Assembly: GCA_010909725.1 (NCBI GenBank)
Contig: JAACMV010000008.1
Coordinates: 930,001 to 994,000 of the forward strand
Reading direction: 5' to 3'
DNA: 64,000 nt
Source: Picochlorum sp. 'celeri'
Lineage: Eukaryota; Chlorophyta; Trebouxiophyceae
Of the stretch, positions 22,201 through 33,142 are shown piece after piece; the first letter of the stretch is position 1, and each line of letters starts with the position of its first letter. The translations under genes were made by a program, and so were the position numbers. The notes below the pieces were generated by a model, which was not told the DNA's origin, did not search any database, and was given only the letters and a program-made list of their open reading frames with translations.

Positions 22201-25200
22201 CTATCGCTAGAGGAACGTAATTTCACTTCCACGCGATTGCCAATCCTTGAAAAGGTACACACATTATCCACAGCTCGACAGAAACATCCTGCGTCTCTGC
22301 AGGCCAGGGCAATAAAGTTAGCTGAAAATTGTTTGAGGCTCACTCCTCTCTCTGATAAACTCCTATTTCTCCTCATCAGTGTTGACTTGATTGAAGCCTC
22401 CATCCCTGCCTGTAATGACTGCTCATCTTGAATAAGCTGGTGCAGCACTAATGCAACAAAGCCATCACATTCTGCCGTGTGAGCACACTCTGGTATCGCG
22501 AGGATTAAATTATGGCCATTTTTGTTGATTATCGCATCTGAGGCTTTCCTGTTTTTCGTCGCCATAGTAAAAAATTCCAAGATGGCTGCAACAGAGGATT
22601 TTGGAGATGGGTCATAGAAATGTTTTGGGGATTCCATCTCCTCCTTTGCCAGGGGTCTCCACAGATGTTCAGCAAATCGATAAGAAATTTTCAAGCATTC
22701 AACGGCAATCTCTGAAGCCTCAACTAGAATAGATACTTGGCCAGACTCAAGAGGAGGCAAAGCTGCTTTAACTCTGGAGATAAAATCTTTCTTTGGGTCA
22801 GCTGGATTACTCTGCACGGTGGGAATCCTCTCTTTCGGTCGATATGATTCCTCCCCTAGAATCATGATGCACAGTAGGCAAGCATCCACCCAATGGGGAA
22901 CCTTGAGCAAGTTCCTAGTCTTTGCTCTCTTGCTGATATGAACAGCTTGTCTCCACACTTGCAGTAATTTCAGAAGCCGTTGCCCAAAGCCCTCAGTAAA
23001 AGGCTTTGATTTTCTTAGCACCGACGAAGTATTCAGCATGGAGGAAATCAGTTTTAGCAAAGCGCTAATCTCTTTGTCCTTCCCCAAATTCACCCATTCT
23101 TTCAAGGCTTGTTCTGACATCCCCGTTATTCTTGCTTCGATCTTATCGAGACGTCTGTCAACTATAAGTCTCAACTCTGACAAGTTCCCAGTGAATGACT
23201 GGACAAGGATATCTGACATGGGAAATGAACTGACAGGAAGGTCTTCGACCAACGATAACATATTATCAAGAGATTCCCTCACAAAATTTCCATCTCTTTC
23301 TTCCTCATAACGTAGAGCTAGACTATTTATAATATTGGATAGTCCCTTAGTTGCTTGAATGTTTAAACTGATTAGAGCGTCCATTGGGTCAACTAACAAT
23401 TTAGAAGAATGCGAAATACCGCCGATGTCAAAGAGTAGCTTGAATTCCTTTTCATTCAAAGATTTGATTTCACCCTCGGAAAAGATCCAATTTATCCCGC
23501 TATCAGATAATTCTTTATTCTTCCTCCTAGTTTCCAAAAGTGACTCAACAGCATCAGGCATGTAGCCGTCTTCGAGTGATCTGAAGGCGCTGTACAAAAC
23601 ACTAGTTGAGAGTTCAGGATCTTCCTTGAGACATTTATCTTTGACCTTGGAAACATGATCGGCTAATTTGAGCGCTTCAAATGCTTCTTCTTCAGATGGC
23701 CACTGTATTTTATCCAAACACTTCCGACAATGAAGAAGCACCTTCACATACTTTGCTAAAGGAAGAGGGCTCCTGCTCCATCCATCAGCATTGGCCAGGC
23801 TAATGTCTTCCAGGCAATTCCAGACATGCCAACAAATAGGGCCTGTTATCTCAGCAGTTGATACTGGTTTATAATTTCTGCTATCGATCCAGTCAGGCAA
23901 GCTGAATAGGTGAGGATCAAGAACCTTGGACCTGCTCTCTGAACCTTTATAGGCGTCCTTGCTGGTGATGATTTCTAAAAAGCCAAGCATTGAAAGCAAA
24001 GCATGTTGATTCGAAATAATTAAAGACCTTCGTATCCATTCGTCCGCCTCAATCTCTTTGCATAAAGGGGAGCGACCAATACCTGTGGTTTCAAACTGGC
24101 GCTCTTGTTCTTTCAACTCTTTGAGAGTAGGAATGAAAACATTTCCCTCATTTTGCACGGCTTCGAGGGCGACTCGAGACACATTGACGAGCTCTCCCAA
24201 GAAGAAATCAAGCAAGCCAAATCTGAACATGGCATTCATAGTGTATATATGGACAGACTTTTTCCTATGATCGAACACCAGGGCGGTGAGAATTCTACAA
24301 AGCCTGATCATATGTCTTTGTCGACGCCCATGTTTGAAGTCTCTTTGATTGTCAAACTTCAGTAGATACGAGAAACTATTCGTGATCAAGCCTGCAGATA
24401 ATAAAGCTATTGTTCGTGCAGCTTTATCGGCTTCAGTCTGATTGTTTTCCCATATCAATAATGACCCTTCAGAGATGCGGCCAAATATGTTGCAGAGATG
24501 ACAAGAAGCCCTAAAGAAAAGGTTAAGCGTATCACGTTTCTTTTCTACATCCAAGTCCTTGGTTTTCAATTGCTTTTCCTCAAGAGAGTCTTTTACTATG
24601 GCTTTCAATTCCATGTCCATTTGAAGTCTCCATTCATCCGACACTGTCAGGAGTCTTATTACTCTACTCAGTACCTTCTCCAAATCTGGCAGAATGCATA
24701 ACCCTTTATCGATGCATATCTTCATTGATTTGTTATTAGTGTTCATAAATGGAAGTGGAGCAAATGATCCAATTAAGATTGTGGACTTTGAGATTGATCG
24801 CATTAGTGGGCCCAGATCATGATCCGTGCATTTTGATATGCAGAAATCCTCATTGTAGTATCTTTGCTTTTCAAGCTCGTCAAATAGGGCATTGGCTTCA
24901 GTCAAAGAAACTCTTGCCTCCTTCATCAAAATCTCCAGCACATAATCTCGCTTATTCTCGAGAAGGATCAAATTCTTGAAAAAGTTGCCAGTGCTTGATG
25001 CAGCTCTTGTGCAACAAAAGCAATCGATGGCAAAATTAGGCTGAACCAAATCCATATACAATTGCAGCCCGCCTTGCTCGAAAAATTGCGTCGCTGCTGC
25101 CTCATTGACTTCGCAGACGGGATTAATTACTTCTGAGAGTCTTGATATAGCAATTGACACAAATGTAGGAAGGTCCTTGGCTAATCTCTCCTCCAATAGG

Positions 25201-27457
25201 ACTTCAATTTCCCCAGTAGATGCTATTTTCCTGACAATATCGACTGCCAAAACCATGGATTCCACGACTTCACCCAACATAGTCTCATGGTGCCGAACCA
25301 TTTCTTCCAATGCCCTACCAATGCTCTGTGACGTTGGGAGCAAACACAAAGCTCTGACATCCAAAAAAGTATCAGCAATGTACTGTACAGCTTTCCTAGA
25401 TTTTACTAATGACCTACCAGTTTCGTTCAAGCACATAGCAGACAGAGTCGGGATAATATTAAGAGTCACATCGCCGTCTCGGCCTTTCATGGAGGATACA
25501 GCATCCAGATAGGCGACATCCAAGCCAAAAGAAGACATGGTCTTGTATTGCAAAGGATCATGATTGAGGAGTTCACGGAAACACGTACAGGCGGAATCGA
25601 ATACTCCAGATTCGAAAAGTTCATAGGACTCGAATATTTCTTTGATCGCACTGTATAAGATCTGAACTCTCTTTTCCTCAATCCCAGAGGTATCAGAGGT
25701 CATGATCACCTTAGTCATTGTCTTCAAGAGTTTCTTAACCAAGAATTTCTGGCCGTAAGCAATGGATGATTCAGTCTTCGCTTTAGAAATCTCGAACTCA
25801 AGACGCTGTTCTAAAACCTCGGGACCATTGCAGGCGGCAAACTTCTCAGCTCCTGCAGATGTGCCACTGAACATGGCTTCAACTGCAAGCAAACAGCTTG
25901 CCACAATACTCCTCCTACAATAGCCACTCTGATCCCCAATTAAAGGTAATATAGATTCGAAAAACCGTGCATCTATCAATTCCTCGCAAAAAAATCTCAT
26001 GTTGCACAACATGGCTGCGGCATGCAGAGTCGCCTCCAGAATTCGAACATCTAGCTCTGAGCATGAACCAAGAACTCTTTCACTACGCGTTTGCAGAAAT
26101 CTTCCGAAAGGAGAAAATTCACCTCCTTTCAAGATGTTTTCTATCAGGCCCATCTTATACGTACTCCTATCCGAACCGACATATTTATTTGCTAGAGCCG
26201 TGAGAACCTCTGGAAGAATTGCCTCTGGGACAGAGGATTCCTCCCCAAAAGTCTTCTTGAACACCTCATCCAGGTCCATTTTCTTTAGTGCATCATGCGT
26301 CTTTCCCCATAGTTCTCCACCAATGCACACGGGAACTAGAACAGATCCTGCCAACAACCTATTCTTAGCCTCAAGCTCCAAGCGATCCTTCCCAGCACAA
26401 TCAAACAGTGAATATGCTCGTATTTCTGTCAGCAGTCTAAACCTTTGTCTTCTCCCTCGAATCGGCCCGTGTTGATGAATAAGATATCTCAAAGCTTTAA
26501 AATCATCGGCCGGGAGGTCTGTCCTTTTCCCGACCTTGAAAGATCTACGCTGACTGTAGTTGGAAAGCTTCTCCTCCTCAGGCCTCTCATCCACCTCCTC
26601 GACTGGATTTGGTTCCACAGCAAACTCCAAACGAGAAGCACCTCTCTTCTTCATCGGTAATTTTCCCTCCACGATATTCAACAGTGAAGGGCCTGAGGAT
26701 GGTGCCGCAATAGCCTCAAGAAAATAAGGCAAATCTGGGGGCACACTCTGATAAACTCCCATACTCCTTTGATACACAGTTACCAGCAGCACCAAGGCTC
26801 TATTAACGATACGGGAATTTGAACAGGCGAGTAAATCACAAACCTGATCCAAACTACTGTACTGCTCTTTGCCAGCAACGTTGGCAAGCACCTCTATCGA
26901 GCAATTCAGTGCACTGATGACATCCTCCTCCTCAACAGGGAGCTCCGTCTCCACCGTACACTCGGGATCGAGCATCTTCTTGACATAATCTTTGGTGCAG
27001 TATGTCAGAAATTCGTCCAGCCGATCCAGAAGTCGAATCCAGTGATAAATGGTATCCTGCAGACAAAGATGGTTTGTTACACCCCATGACGGTGAAGAAG
27101 ATCATACATGAGCGACACGAACAACTCATACACGCACCCTATCTCCTTGCCAAGAGAATCCTTGCACCGCCTTCCCAATGCCTTGGATAGGAACATCCCT
27201 GATCAATCCATCAATGCGCTTCTCAATGTGGTCTGGTACCGTCTGCACATGACACAAAACTCTCCGTCAACCACATCCATCCAACAGTCAGTCCATCCAT
27301 GATAAATTCCTTATTATGCTCCAAAAATAGTATACAGGCCCTTCCCTGCCCCACTCGCGTTGACTGCGAGTCTAAGACCGTGCCCAGAATGATGAACTCG
27401 GTCGAAATCAAGCACACGTACAGTACCGACACGAAGCCCTGATTTATTGATCTTCAT
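16295..27457 (-). CDS. Giant HECT E3 ubiquitin ligase, UPL1/HUWE1-like, frameshifted in 3' half
   Basis: An 11-kb gene for a protein of about 3,600 residues. I place the start at the ATG at 27455-27457: exon 1 27422-27457 (MKINKSGLRVGT), intron 27243-27421 (GTACGT donor), exon 2 27138-27242, intron 27057-27137 (GTGCGTGT donor), then a continuous frame from 27056. This reproduces the UPL1 opening, ending in WQGDRDTIYHWIRLLDRLDE. DUF908/DUF913-type helical repeats fill 27.0-22.1 kb, acidic Asp/Ser tracts lie near 20.8-21.0 kb, a DUF4414-like region near 19.5 kb, and the HECT domain at 17.5-16.3 kb, with catalytic Cys in PTAHTC near 16.4 kb and the terminal GFGFA. The first 5 kb are intact. After 22.08 kb the frame breaks about ten times, near 22,078, 21,266, 20,770, about 20,370, about 20,265, 17,641, 16,566, 16,493, 16,396 and 16,344. 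Confidence 0.85.
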
Positions 27458-27887
27458 TCATCCAATTATAAGTAAAAAACTATCAATCTAGTACAGGAAA
27501 CCCCTCAGAGTCCGGCGGACCAAGGATGCGCTTCTGACGAATTCAACTCGCAACGATACTCAAGGTCACTCCTCAACGGTACAATAGATACCACTGCAAT
27601 TTTACATACATAATATTGTGAAAGAGATCTATATAGCGCTATCCAAGAGCTTTCCTCTGCTCAAGAGGACATGTGTGTGTGTCCAATTTTTTAACAAGTG
27701 TTCCCACCCAGATTGCCTCAGTCGTGGTCGTCGCCTATGCAACGCATCCTCCTGCGCATGCACGCTGATACATTGTATCTTCTATAAAGTCATTACTACA
27801 CGCTTTCTGTCCATGCGCGCAACGAGGTGTGATCATATGACTGAAGAAGATGATGCTCTGCGCCTCTTCTTCTCATACAGTGTGGGT
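27458..27887. other. Intergenic: HUWE1-like promoter and RPN2 3' flank
   Basis: 430 bp between the first exon of the HECT ligase gene and the ribophorin II stop. A TG-rich patch lies near 27,670-27,682. Plus-strand frames here are Cys- and Leu-rich and not recognisable. I see no RNA gene and no strong palindrome. Confidence 0.45.
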
Positions 27888-28854
27888 CTATGCTGTCTTG
27901 TCCTTTGCTGTTTTTCCACCATGGGTGAAACATGACGATAACTTGATTCCTAGCAATATTGTGGCCGCTTCCACCGGAATCAACACGGGGAGAATCTGCA
28001 TTAGATTAAACTTGATCCAAAAGGCAAGATGGATTGCAATAATCCCAACAACGCCTGCATGGAACAGATTTGCCACCTCAGCTCTCTGCTGCATATAATA
28101 TCCCTTTACATTTGCTCCGAAATGCATCATGAGTCCCAACGCAGCTACAGTTGGGAGCATAGTGACTGCTGTGAAGAAGAAGGAGACGGGTGCGGCAACC
28201 ATCTTCTCCTCTGGTCTAAACTGATGGGTAATCTCTGGCTTCTGTGAAAGAGATGAAGACACTTCTGCAATTCGTGTCTTCACTGGGACTGTTCCCGGAA
28301 GTGGTGGGCTCACTGGGCCAGGAGCATGCTCCAGTTTGGCCACTGGTGTCAGCAAGGCTGTTTTTGGAGACGAGTGCCCAATGGCAATGGAGACATCCCA
28401 CTCGGCCTGGTCCTTAACAATAGGTCCAAATTGATTCTCCCAGGTATCCCAACTGAAGGTTCCTTCCAAGCTACCATCCTTGCTTTTTGTAGCAAAGGCA
28501 ACAATGTTCTTCACATCACCCTGGCGTGATACAATAATACTTGCCTGGTCGAGTGGGGTGGATACACCTGAAACACTGAATCGAACCTGCATTATGGAAT
28601 GGATCCATCATCGTAAGCAATGGCACCCGTGATCGAGTGAGACTCATCCAGCACATTTGAACGTGGCCTACACGCACCTTTAGAGAATATGATCCACGGA
28701 GAGTGATAGATTTGGGTGAATCTGTAGTGTATGTGAATGTTTCAAGCTCGGATCCTTGGCCACTGACAATAACAACCCGGAGCTCCTTGTCTAACGTCAC
28801 AGCGGCCAGCGCTGATGCTATGAACAGGTATGGAACGATGAGATACCGTAACAT
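27888..28854 (-). CDS. RPN2: Ribophorin II / Swp1-type oligosaccharyltransferase subunit
   Basis: Two exons, 28678-28854 and 27888-28586, with a 91-nt intron (GTGCGTGTA donor, ATGCAG acceptor) in phase 0. They give 291 residues. The first exon encodes a signal peptide (MLRYLIVPYLFIASALA) and the start of the lumenal domain. The second carries the C-terminal ribophorin II part: EEKMVAAPVSFFFTAVTMLP followed by three hydrophobic segments and a short cytosolic tail with GGKTAKDKT. The protein belongs to the ER complex that transfers the N-glycan to nascent chains. At 291 residues it is close to yeast Swp1 (286) and less than half of animal ribophorin II (about 630), so it is the short form without the long N-terminal repeats. 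Confidence 0.82.
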
Positions 28855-28912
28855 GGTTCCTATATCTATTTTTAAATTATTTATATGTAGGATTTGCCAC
28901 AGTATGAAAGCG

Positions 28913-30910
28913 TCATCTGTTCAGACATCCAAGGTAGAGTTGTTCATAACTGGCTCCAGATCCATCCCAGCTAAAGCATATGCTTTCCTTCATATTATTC
29001 GTACTGAGGGTATGCCAGGCTTGTGGCGACGTTGTGTACATGGAAAAGGCTCTGTCAAGGGCCTCTTCTATTGATCCTGCATCCACACCGTCAAAGACAA
29101 AGCCATTGCCACGGAGAGGTGGAGCGGCATCATTGCTGCCTGAGGCTGACACGTCCCTCACAGTGTCGGCAAGGCCTCCTGTGCGACGAACGATGGGGAC
29201 ACCACCGTATCGGAGGGCAATCATTTGTGTGAGACCACATGGCTCGAACATGGAGGGGACAAGGAACATGTCTGCTGCTGCATAGATCAAATGGGAGAGG
29301 GGTTCTGAATACATGAAGAGCATGGACATGTCCTTGTTGTCTCTGAACCTGTCATGTGCAATGCCCTGGAGGCCTCCGGAGGCATGGCCTGTGCCCAGAA
29401 GAACGAATTGCCCGCCTTTCTCCATCGTTTGTACTGCTGCGTGTTCGATGAGATGAATTCCTTTCTGTGGAACGAGGCGGGAAATGACTGCCACAAGAGG
29501 CTTTTCAGGGTCTTCATTCATGCCTAGGCCTCTCTGCAGGTACTTTTTGCACAATGATTTTCCATTAGGGATCTGGGAAGAGAAGCATGCGGGTAGGTAT
29601 GGATCTGTCGCGGGGTTCCATACGTCTGTGTCAATGCCATTCAAGATCCCCATGTACTTGTTGGTCACCTCTGGCTTGGCCAGAGTACTCTGCAGAAACC
29701 CTGCAGTTCCTCCGGTGAGCGTCTCCTGAGCATATGTTGGTGATACAGTGGTTACTGCAGATGAGTATACGATTCCTCCCTTTAATAGGCACAGCCTCTC
29801 CGGGTTGTGACCAATGGTCCTTTCATCCAATGCCTTGTCAACGGATGCAAACAAGGATCCTGATACTCCAGTAGCAGCAAACTCATCTTGCCTGCACTCT
29901 CCGGTGTTGTCCATGTTGTGAATCGTTAGTATAGGCCTGGCGTGGGGCATTCTAGAGGAGAACAATTCCCAGAACAGCATAGGGACTGCAGCCCCCTGCC
30001 ATTCATGTGCATGAATGATGTCCACTTCCATACCAGACTGTGCCATGTATTCTAATGACGCCCTACAGAACATTAAATACGCTTCCGTTTCATTGTACGA
30101 GCCTCCATATATAGCTCCACCTCTAAAATAAGGAACGTGCTGTGGTTTTAACAGCCTGACAGGACAGCCTTCAATCTTCCCTGTCCAACACTCAATGCTT
30201 ACTGTCGACATTGCCAGATGACCTCCATCCTCCTCTCGACCCATGAAACTGTCGAACGTTCTCTCCATTACTAAATCGTCGATTTGAGTTGTATCTATAC
30301 ATTCGTAAAAAGGCAGAATCACATCTACAATGTGTCCCTGACGTTTACTTGCCGCAGCTAGGCCGGTGACCACATCACCCAGTCCCCCAACCTTTGCCAA
30401 CGGTGCCATTTCCGCGGTGACATGTACTATATGAATTGGAGACTGGCTTTTGTTTGCGCTATACGATTCCTTCCGCGTATCTTGCAAATCTTCGGACAAG
30501 CACATGGTACCATCATCCCCTGTCCTTGGCCCTCGATTCCAAAATTCGTGTTCCCCTGCCTCAGGCCAAGCGATCCCATCCTCCAAAGCCTTGATCAATG
30601 CTTCTTTACTATCAAAATCAACTGCTCCATGTTGAACCTCTTCCTCTTCACACAAAGAGGAATGATGATTCTTAAAACCAGTATTTTCCTCCCTCATCTG
30701 CAGGATCAGTTCGACTAGCTCCGCCTTTGTCATTCTCATGAGCTTTTGCTCGCTTTCTTCATCACCCAGAGCGCTCGTGCACAATGGCAACCCGGACGAT
30801 GCAAATGGAAATGAGGACAGAGACCTAGAGTCCAATAGCCCAGCAGAAAGACCACCCCGGAGTTTCCTCTTCAAGGCCAATTTCCTTGCGATCGACCGTG
30901 ATTGAGCCAT
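28913..30910 (-). CDS. Soluble starch synthase, SSIII/IV clade (GT5)
   Basis: Transfers glucose from ADP-glucose to alpha-1,4-glucan ends in the plastid. The ATG at 30908-30910 gives 665 residues beginning MAQSRSIARKLALKRKLRGG, a Ser/Arg-rich, acid-free leader like a primary-plastid transit peptide. An in-frame ATG at 30962-30964 would add 18 residues that look less like a leader. After a short coiled region comes the GT5 catalytic core: HIVHVTAEMAPLAKVGGLGD with the substrate-binding KVGGL (Lys about 173), HAHEWQGAAVPML, ILTIHNMDN, a GT1-type half with VAVISRLVPQKGIHLIEH, and SMFEPCGLTQMIALRYGGVPIVRRTGGL near the end. NGFVFDGVDAGSIEEALDRA fits SSIII more than SSI/II. No carbohydrate-binding modules precede the core, so it is much shorter than land-plant SSIII. 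Confidence 0.88.
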   Translation of the reverse strand: MAQSRSIARKLALKRKLRGGLSAGLLDSRSLSSFPFASSGLPLCTSALGDEESEQKLMRMTKAELVELILQMREENTGFKNHHSSLCEEEEVQHGAVDFDSKEALIKALEDGIAWPEAGEHEFWNRGPRTGDDGTMCLSEDLQDTRKESYSANKSQSPIHIVHVTAEMAPLAKVGGLGDVVTGLAAASKRQGHIVDVILPFYECIDTTQIDDLVMERTFDSFMGREEDGGHLAMSTVSIECWTGKIEGCPVRLLKPQHVPYFRGGAIYGGSYNETEAYLMFCRASLEYMAQSGMEVDIIHAHEWQGAAVPMLFWELFSSRMPHARPILTIHNMDNTGECRQDEFAATGVSGSLFASVDKALDERTIGHNPERLCLLKGGIVYSSAVTTVSPTYAQETLTGGTAGFLQSTLAKPEVTNKYMGILNGIDTDVWNPATDPYLPACFSSQIPNGKSLCKKYLQRGLGMNEDPEKPLVAVISRLVPQKGIHLIEHAAVQTMEKGGQFVLLGTGHASGGLQGIAHDRFRDNKDMSMLFMYSEPLSHLIYAAADMFLVPSMFEPCGLTQMIALRYGGVPIVRRTGGLADTVRDVSASGSNDAAPPLRGNGFVFDGVDAGSIEEALDRAFSMYTTSPQAWHTLSTNNMKESICFSWDGSGASYEQLYLGCLNR

Positions 30911-31498
30911 AGGAAAGAATCCATCATGGACAGATATGCCATGATAACACACCATGTTACTCATATTTGCACACAGCTTGTCTACAGTTCGAAGAGCAGA
31001 TTGCACTGGCGGGGTCGCACAGATCCGCTGACAGTCAAAATGTGCCTGTTCTTGGGTTTCCAATATCCCTTCTCAACTGTATCTGTAAAAATATGCCCCT
31101 TGGGATGCAAAGTCATGTGATCTTTCTCATCCATTCTGGCAACAGCCTGCAGTTTACAGATCTGTAGAGATCCCAAAATTCCCAATTAAATACATTACAT
31201 ATCCTTTGTACAGACCTCGCTGTACTTCAGAAAATAGCATTTTGAAAATTACAAAAGTGATTATGATTGTCCGAAATAGATATTGGTGGTGAGCTTTGGC
31301 CTCGAGTGAGAAACTGCCTGTTCGGTAGTTGTCGCAACACACTTCCAAGAGCGAGGCTTCGTTCCATCCGAGATATGAAATCATAATCTCAATAATAGTG
31401 CAGATATTTCATAGGTAAGAGGGGTACTTGGCCAGCGAGAGGAAGGAGCAAGGGTAGTTGGTTGGGTCCAATACCCACTTTCAGTGATTCTTTTCAGC
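30911..31498. other. Divergent spacer between starch synthase and SLX1 genes
   Basis: 588 bp expected to contain two promoters and leaders. The left part is in frame with the starch synthase but has only one upstream ATG and no transit-like content. The rest is AT-rich with no recognisable RNA gene or repeat. Confidence 0.45.
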
Positions 31499-32926
31499 AT
31501 GTCTGGTGCTACCAATGGCCATGATTCGTTTATTGGATGCTATCTACTGCGATCGCATCATTCTAAAGCTCGATGGAGGACGTATATCGGTTTTACTGTG
31601 AACCCTCTGAGGAGGATTCGGCAGCACAATGGAGAGTTAACCCAGGGGGCATGGCGAACGAAGCGGTGGAGGCCATGGGAGATGGTGGTAGTGGTGTACG
31701 GGTTCGCTGATCAGAGGACTGCGCTTCAGTTTGAGTGGACATGGCAGCATGCAGAAACCAGTTTGGATGTCAAGGATGCATGTCGAGCCATGCGTGGGAT
31801 TGTGAGAAAAAGAGGAGCAGACAAGTTGAAGGGGGTGTCCGGGCAAATTTTGACATTGTTTGCAATATTGAGTACGTCTCCTTGGAAATATTTTCCATTG
31901 AAGATTAGGTTTCTGAGCGGAGAGGTGTGGAGGATGGTGGGCGATGTGCTGCAGGTGGTAGTGGAGCCTGACAATAATTGCCTCTGCCTCCCAGAGCATA
32001 TGGGCGTCAGTGTCGGTGCATTGCAGGATTTAGAGTGCCTTCATCTTCAGCAGGATGAAAGTAATAGTAGTAAGTATTGCGAGAACTATGCGTCTTACAA
32101 CGATGGGGGACATGATGAATCATTACTGGAAGATGCTGGTGTCCTCACTATGACTGAGGACATGGACACCACCATATCATCGCAGGGCCTTGCTGAGAGT
32201 CCCAAGAAGAAATCGAGGAAAAATATGAAGATTCGATGCATCTTTTGCGAAGAATTAGCGCAGCGAACATGGTCAGAATGCCCTGGTTGCGGTGGCCGGA
32301 GTCACATTGGATGTCTGGCAGAGCATTTTCTCTGTGTCATGCCACCGTCGAGTGTGGGATATGAATCCATAGGTACTATTCCCAGACAATATGCGTGTCT
32401 GCCTATATCAGGATCGTGTCCTCGATGTACCCATCCAGTAGAATGGAACGATGTCCTAGCCATGCTTAAAACTGCTGGGTGGAAGCGAGGTACTGGAGAG
32501 AACTCGTCACCCCAGAAGAAAGGAAAACACCCATGCAAAGGATCCACATCTGCTTCTCCTTTGAAGAATTCGTGCAAGAGCTTAGAAGATCGTCTTTTAT
32601 CTTTGATCGTCGATGATCAAGCACCAGTTGCCAAACCAACAGGGTCGGACGGATCTCCACCTGAAACCCAATCTCTAGCTTTCAGGGTGATTCGTCGATT
32701 ACGCGAGGAAGATAGAGATGACCCGTTCCATACCGATGAAAACAAATTCAATGGCAGTGACGGCTGTCAGGATATGATGGTGAGTCCCTTGCCCCCGCCT
32801 ACCAAGACCTCTGAGCCCAGTATCCAAGAAGAAGACCATCATGGCTGTCCCGTATCCCCAATCGACGTGATTGACTTGTGCTCGCCGGATAAGGATGTTA
32901 TTGATTTGGTAGATTCTCCAGAATAA
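31499..32926 (+). CDS. SLX1: SLX1 structure-specific endonuclease subunit
   Basis: Starts at the ATG at 31499 (MSGATNGHDSFIGCYLLRS), 475 residues. The GIY-YIG nuclease fold is clear: GCYLL near residue 14, TYIGFTVNPLRRIRQHNGEL with the catalytic Arg region, KRWRPWEMVVVVYGF, and the metal-binding Glu in ALQFEWTWQ. A C-terminal RING-like zinc domain follows (CIFCEELAQRTWSECPGCGGRSHIGCLAEHF, later CPRCTHPVEW). SLX1 works with SLX4 to cut Holliday junctions, flaps and replication forks. The protein is longer than animal SLX1 (about 275) through an inserted acidic linker and a 120-residue tail. The tail ends in IDVIDLCSPDKDVIDLVDSP, two VIDL-type SUMO-interaction-like motifs. No SLX4 gene is in the window. 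Confidence 0.87.
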   Translation: MSGATNGHDSFIGCYLLRSHHSKARWRTYIGFTVNPLRRIRQHNGELTQGAWRTKRWRPWEMVVVVYGFADQRTALQFEWTWQHAETSLDVKDACRAMRGIVRKRGADKLKGVSGQILTLFAILSTSPWKYFPLKIRFLSGEVWRMVGDVLQVVVEPDNNCLCLPEHMGVSVGALQDLECLHLQQDESNSSKYCENYASYNDGGHDESLLEDAGVLTMTEDMDTTISSQGLAESPKKKSRKNMKIRCIFCEELAQRTWSECPGCGGRSHIGCLAEHFLCVMPPSSVGYESIGTIPRQYACLPISGSCPRCTHPVEWNDVLAMLKTAGWKRGTGENSSPQKKGKHPCKGSTSASPLKNSCKSLEDRLLSLIVDDQAPVAKPTGSDGSPPETQSLAFRVIRRLREEDRDDPFHTDENKFNGSDGCQDMMVSPLPPPTKTSEPSIQEEDHHGCPVSPIDVIDLCSPDKDVIDLVDSPE

Positions 32927-32970
32927 ATATGATTGGCAATTTACAAGGTGTGTAAGACGTTGGCATACTC

Positions 32971-33045
32971 CACGTGGCGATCGCCACGTCATTACGATGA
33001 CACCTTTTTAAAAAAGATTACGCTACGCGCGTCAAGATTGACGCG
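32971..33045. promoter_or_regulatory. Two palindromes upstream of secreted-protein gene
   Basis: An 18-bp perfect palindrome ACGTGGCGATCGCCACGT at 32972-32989 overlaps a G-box CCACGTGG at 32970-32977. Further on, CGCGTCAA at 33028-33035 is mirrored by TTGACGCG at 33038-33045 with two bases between. Both lie in the 216-bp spacer between the SLX1 stop and the ATG at 33143, on the promoter side of the downstream gene. The G-box core is a binding site for bHLH and bZIP factors in plants and algae, and the second repeat contains an MluI-type ACGCG half. Regulatory use is inferred. Confidence 0.4.
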
Positions 33046-33142
33046 TCTTCTTGTTAATACTGCTTGAAAAGCACCGTACTTCGTTCCGGGACTTTCGCTT
33101 GCAAAGAAATTTTAGTTTTTTGCCTAACTCATTTGAAAATCA

